Positions 60,011 through 64,000 of a stretch of 64,000 bases of DNA are shown here, piece by piece. Numbering within the stretch: position 1 is the first letter of the stretch; every line of letters starts with the position of its first letter. Origin of the DNA: Cephalotus follicularis (Eukaryota > Streptophyta > Magnoliopsida > Oxalidales > Cephalotaceae). The notes under the pieces were generated by a model that saw nothing but the letters and a program-made list of their open reading frames with translations, did not search any database and was not told the DNA's origin. Position numbers and translations under genes: made by a program. The DNA is taken from assembly GCA_001972305.1 (NCBI GenBank), contig BDDD01002946.1:124001-188000 (forward strand), given 5' to 3'.

Positions 60011-60620
60011 TGAGGTACGGATAACTCTTTCTTTGATACCCTCCTACTGGTTTGTTAAGGAATAAATTTTAGCTTTATCTTTCATTATTGTACGGATTCT
60101 CTTTGCGTTGGATTTCTCTGTCGGTTTTATTTTAAGTACAGATCTTCGTTTCTTGATACACTCTTACTGATTTTATTAGAGTACAAATTCAGTTATGTTT
60201 TGAGAGTAAAATATGGATTCTTTGTTTTAGTTATCATTCGGTTTTATCTGAATCGAATCTGTTGTTGAAATGTACAGATTATTCTTTCGTTCTTGGATAC
60301 TCCGTTTGATTTTATTTGAATAAAGTCGGTTATGTTTTTGTACGGATGTTTCGTTCCTTTATATCTCCTTCGGTATTGTTGAGTTAAATTCGGTTTTGTT
60401 TTAGTAAATGAAGTACGGATGTCCTTCTTTCTTTGATATCCTTCTGATTTTATTTGAGATAATTTCAGATTCTGTATTTGGCATGGATTCCCTTTCTTGG
60501 TTATCATCGATCGGTTTTTGATTGAATAAAACCCGTTTTATTGCCTAATGGATATGTACGAATTTTCTGTTCCTTGGCTATCTAATATTCGAACTGAAAT
60601 AGTTTTGATATAATTCTTCG
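60011..60620 (+). repeat. Degenerate tandem array in the H LTR
   Basis: About nine units begin with GTACGGAT or GTACAGAT (at about 60011, 60090, 60137, 60211, 60271, 60340, 60413, 60480 and 60556). Each continues with TTCTTTC.TTGATA and a GGTTTTATTTGAATAAA-type block. The element I LTR has a single matching unit near 13873. Confidence 0.75.
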
Positions 60621-61503
60621 TTTATGAACTTGGAAATGTTTTATGGTTTTGACGTGTTTCGAAAATGAAGTTGGTTTGACATTTTTAAATGATTCCAACT
60701 TTATACATATGATATGAAATGATACGATATGTTATGAAATGTATGTTATGATACCGTTGTGAGCGGTTTTCCGATATCTTTTGTGAAAGCATATTTTATG
60801 TGTTTTAAATTGATTTTGATAAAGCAATATTTTTGAAATGAATACTGACTATTGTACCCACATATGGGGCGTACCATAGGCACGTTGTGGGCCTGGCACG
60901 GGGACGTGACACTTCCATAGCGGTGTGATTAGTCTACGGCGTCTCTAAGTGTATGAATAAATCCCATGAGGTGGATTTATGGATCCTCTATGTGATAGAG
61001 GCGTATGAATCGATTCTCGTTTATGATATGTGATCTAGTGAATGATCAAATATGTGATCAGATGGTTGATCTGATATATGATGTGTGAGAATTGACTTGT
61101 GTAGTGCCGTACACTTCAATTCTAGTGGGCATGTGGAATTAGCTACTCCCTTGCCAAATTTATGTTATGTGATATGTTATGTGGCTCAGTATGGAACTTA
61201 TATTTTGAAAGGTTTGTCTTATGTTTTGAAAGTTATGGATTTGATTTTTATGAAAGTTCATATGTGACTTCAAAGAATGTTTAAACTGATTTATTGCTTA
61301 AGATTTCTGTTTCGAGTTCACTTTGAAATCTTACTGCTTTCAAATTATCGTTTATCGTTTACTGCTTTGTTTTGTTCCGTAATCTGTTTGTTTCGTACTG
61401 TTTAGAAACTGTTTTCTTTTGTTCCGTAAATTGTATTATTCTTTTTCGTAGAGTGTTTCGTTTCGTAAAATGTTTTGTATCGTATCGTGTTTGTTTCAGA
61501 TAC

Positions 61504-62585
61504 TTTATTGAGCATGATATTGTTTTGTTTCGGATACTGTTTCGTTTTGGTAAACTGCTTTGTTTCGGATACAGTTTTGTTTCGTTCTGTTATGATTCGT
61601 AACTGATCTGTTATGATTCGTAACTGATCTGTTATGATTCGTAACTGTTCTGTTTTGTTTCGTAACTGTTCTGTTTTGTTTCGTAACTGTTCTGTTTTGA
61701 TTCGTATTTATGTTTTTTTTGTAATTGATTTGTTTCATAAACTGTTCGTAAACTGTTTTATGATTCTATATCTGCACTGAGGTTTTTTCAGCCGCGTTTT
61801 GTTTTCCATGCGGTCAGGTTTTCAGGGGCAGCATGGGCAAGTGTGATGAGAGAGTTACCCTATGTCAGAGGATCATCTAGGAGTTTGATCTGGTTATGTT
61901 CTTAGTAGTGTTATGGTTGTGTATAGGCCAGTTATCTACACATTATTTTGATTTTTGATTTATGACAGTTTTCATATTATGTTTCAGATTCAGTTTATGT
62001 TTCATGATTATACATGTTTTCAGATTTTTAGAACCACCACGTATTTATTGAGCATGATATTGTTTTGTTTCGGATACTGTTTCGTTTTGGTAAACTGCTT
62101 TGTTTCGGATACAGTTTTGTTTCGTTCTGTTATGATTCGTAACTGATCTGTTATGATTCGTAACTGATCTGTTATGATTCGTAACTGTTCTGTTTTGTTT
62201 CGTAACTGTTCTGTTTTGTTTCGTAACTGTTCTGTTTTGATTCGTATTTATGTTTTTTTTGTAATTGATTTGTTTCATAAACTGTTCGTAAACTGTTTTA
62301 TGATTCTATATCTGCACTGAGGTTTTTTCAGCCGCGTTTTGTTTTCCATGCGGTCAGGTTTTCAGGGGCAGCATGGGCAAGTGTGATGAGAGAGTTACCC
62401 TATGTCAGAGGATCATCTAGGAGTTTGATCTGGTTATGTTCTTAGTAGTGTTATGGTTGTGTATAGGCCAGTTATCTACACATTATTTTGATTTTTGATT
62501 TATGACAGTTTTCATATTATGTTTCAGATTCAGTTTATGTTTCATGATTATACATGTTTTCAGATTTTTAGAACCACCACGTATT
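61504..62585 (+). repeat. Perfect 540-bp tandem duplication in the H LTR
   Basis: 61504-62045 and 62044-62585 are identical base for base as far as I can read, at a spacing of exactly 540. Each copy contains 21-bp subrepeats (GTTATGATTCGTAACTGATC and GTTTTGTTTCGTAACTGTTC types) and the sense block TGAGGTTTTTTCAGCCGCG. The identical 77-codon minus-strand ORFs in each copy arise from these subrepeats. Confidence 0.95.
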
Positions 62586-62694
62586 GATGATGATTAAGAT
62601 TAAGATCTTTGATATGTTTTTTGTTCAGTTTTGTGTGACACACCGATCCCGAATCGGGAGTGATCCAGGTTCCGAATCGGGGGTGTTACAGTTA

Positions 62695-62707
62695 TGGTAT
62701 CAGAGCC
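62695..62707 (+). promoter_or_regulatory. Primer-binding site of element H
   Basis: TGGTATCAGAGCC follows the LTR end after four bases. It is the full initiator-Met match, better than in element I. Confidence 0.92.
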
Positions 62708-62863
62708 AGGTTTTTCTTTCCTTAGAAGACCTATCTAGGTTTGACCTGTGAGATGGGTAGACATTTGGGTTAGGGTTATTCCTTAAGAGTCGTTTCGATA
62801 TGTCCTTTGTATTCTGGTTTTCTGTCTCTGTTTGTTTTTCTCCATTTCTGTTTTGTTTCTTTA

Positions 62864-62956
62864 ATGGCACGAAGAGTCGGACAACTACGGAATGTTAATC
62901 CGAAAGCTGAGTCAGCTGTTTCACAAGAGGATGCACGGTATGAGCCAAATGTATAG
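62864..62956 (+). pseudogene. N-terminal fragment of element H gag
   Basis: The ATG gives MARRVGQLRNVNPKAESAVS and about ten more residues before a stop at 62954. The gag of element I also begins MAR, at the same distance from its primer site. The frame ends where D-like LTR sequence appears, so this is a break rather than a natural end. Confidence 0.7.
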
Positions 62957-64000
62957 CAATTAAAAGATCGACCGATTAAGCCGTAATGCTAAGCGATCGA
63001 TCGAATGGACCGAAAAGCATAAGTGTTGTCTGAATAGCTTCCGTCTCAAATAGTGGTTGATCGAGATAGAATACGAATGGTCTTTGTGAATGGATAGTGT
63101 ATGGATGGCTAGTGTATCGTTATCGATCGCATAGTATCGTTAAGGACCGTTATTGAACAGATAGTGATCGTAAGGACCGATGTTGAACGAATAGTGATCG
63201 TGTGACCCGTTATTGATTAGACAGTGATCGAATGGACCGTTACGGATCAGACAGTAATCGTAAGGGTCGTTACCGAATTGTTAGTGATCGGATGGACTGT
63301 TATTGAATGAGTGGGCATTGCATGGATGCTCGAAATAGTTTGTGAATGAACCGATGTGATAGTTAACTACTTATATATGCTGGTATGAGACAGTATATGT
63401 ATTTAGTCAACCCCTCGACTTCAACTGCGTATGGAGTTTACCCCTACATTCCTAGTGTAGTGCTATATGACTATGAATCATAAACTGATATGGATTGTAA
63501 ATGGATAAGGACCGTAAACGGATACGAAATATAATGGATACACCACAATCATGGATTGATATGGATAAAAGGCTTTGGATGATGACATATGGTGGAGTTA
63601 CTAATGACAGGTTGTGTTATGGCTTATATGGATATGATATGGCATTGTTCACATATTTTATGCTAGATATGCATCTCACATGATCGATATTATATATATC
63701 TGCTACACCTCTGCACACATTTATTGCTTATGATTTTGGATATGGATTTGTTTATATGGTTTGTGAAGAGTACCTTTTTTTCATAAACTAAACTGTATAG
63801 ATTTATGAGACTTGCTATGTATAAGAGGTAACTTAAGAGATATGCTTATTCAGTTATCGACCTGCTGACATGTGGCAGTGCTTATGATATGTGTGTTGAT
63901 GTATTGAATATGCATGAGTTCACACTTGAGAGATTGGAATGATGATTCGGATTTAAATTGTGGTTTACTGAGGGTTGAGCCCATTTATAATTGATTGTTC
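62957..64000 (+). repeat. D-like LTR fragment, plus sense
   Basis: The order of blocks follows the D LTR read in reverse: a repeat array (about 63120-63310, period 30, units of the AGTGATCG..GGACCGTTATTGA type), TTAACTACTTATATATGCTGGTATG (matching 46842-46858 in reverse), and CGACCTGCTGACATGTGGCAGTG (matching 33205-33235). It continues past the window end. The left limit next to the gag of H is approximate. No coding capacity is seen. Confidence 0.7.

Larger units (their letters stand above)
58788..62690 (+). repeat. Element H 5' LTR, enlarged by tandem repeats
   Basis: 3903 bp, TGTAATATCC to GGGGGTGTTACA. It contains a (CT)14 run (59041-59069), a GC- and CpG-rich island (about 59090-59590), a degenerate roughly 60-75-bp tandem array (about 60011-60620) and a perfect 540-bp tandem duplication (61504-62585). 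The 169-codon ORF across 58973-59482 is a by-product of the CT run and the island. The element I LTR is 1.2 kb shorter, mainly because it lacks the two expansions. Confidence 0.88.
58788..62956 (+). mobile_element. Gypsy element H, 5' LTR and gag start only
   Basis: It comprises a plus-sense LTR (58788-62690), an initiator-Met primer site (62695-62707) and a gag start at 62864. It is related to element I: the LTRs share the GGGGCGTACCATAGGCACG-type block, GTGTAGTGCCGTACACTTC and the end GGGGGTGTTACA, and the post-primer region shares CTAGGTTTGACCTGTGAGA. The five bases before it, AGATG, are the expected target duplication inside the gag of G. The body is lost after about 62950. Confidence 0.88.

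Noticed and set aside
61505..62278. Two identical minus-strand ORFs rich in TKQNRTV repeats
   Set aside because: Product of 21-bp subrepeats within the 540-bp duplication in an LTR.

Overview
This window looks like plant nuclear heterochromatin. I see no host gene, tRNA or rRNA gene: almost every segment can be assigned to LTR retrotransposons, most of them nested, truncated or reduced to solo LTRs. The Ty3/gypsy elements carry chromovirus-type pol with a chromodomain-like C-terminus and initiator-Met tRNA primer sites, or an Athila-type gag-protease with an Asp-tRNA-like primer site. One Ty1/copia element has an initiator-Met primer site. These lineages are typical of flowering plants. The AT-rich background, the short GC-rich islands inside LTRs, and coding regions broken mainly by C-to-T style stops fit old methylated repeat DNA. 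The species cannot be named from the sequence.

Layout. 1-4374: two LTR pieces of a Tekay-like family (called D here) in opposite orientations. 4375-5159: a fragment of a second long-LTR family (A). 5160-12115: an Athila-like element (C, minus strand) with gag and protease but no RT or integrase; its protease ORF carries an unusual C-terminal repeat domain. 12313-18409: a gypsy element (I, plus strand) with a perfect 5-bp target duplication, whose pol stops inside RT and whose 3' LTR has lost about 1.85 kb. 19073-26051: a 5' part of a copia element whose LTR is split by a solo gypsy LTR (19483-22066). 26052-48097: a tandem LTR-internal-LTR-internal-LTR array of family D (minus strand). Its left LTR holds a solo LTR (26352-28600), and its second internal region holds a complete gag-only element E (37123-43917).

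48098-62956 is a four-level nest. The D-like element F (plus strand) has a solo family-A LTR in its LTR and the chromovirus G (52520-58787, minus strand, the richest pol in the window) in its gag. Element H (58788 onward, plus strand) in turn interrupts the gag of G. 62957-64000 is another D-like LTR fragment.

How the parts work together: only G retains recognisable protease, RT, RNase H and integrase, and even these are broken. C, D, E and I lack some or all of pol and would have needed enzymes supplied in trans. The main points for a second look are: the FYWW-repeat domain of C; arrays of a GTCGAC-centred palindrome shared by LTRs of unrelated lineages; three hairpin-plus-purine-tract modules in C; empty-site evidence for two insertions; the shared-LTR tandem array; and a perfect 540-bp duplication in the LTR of H.
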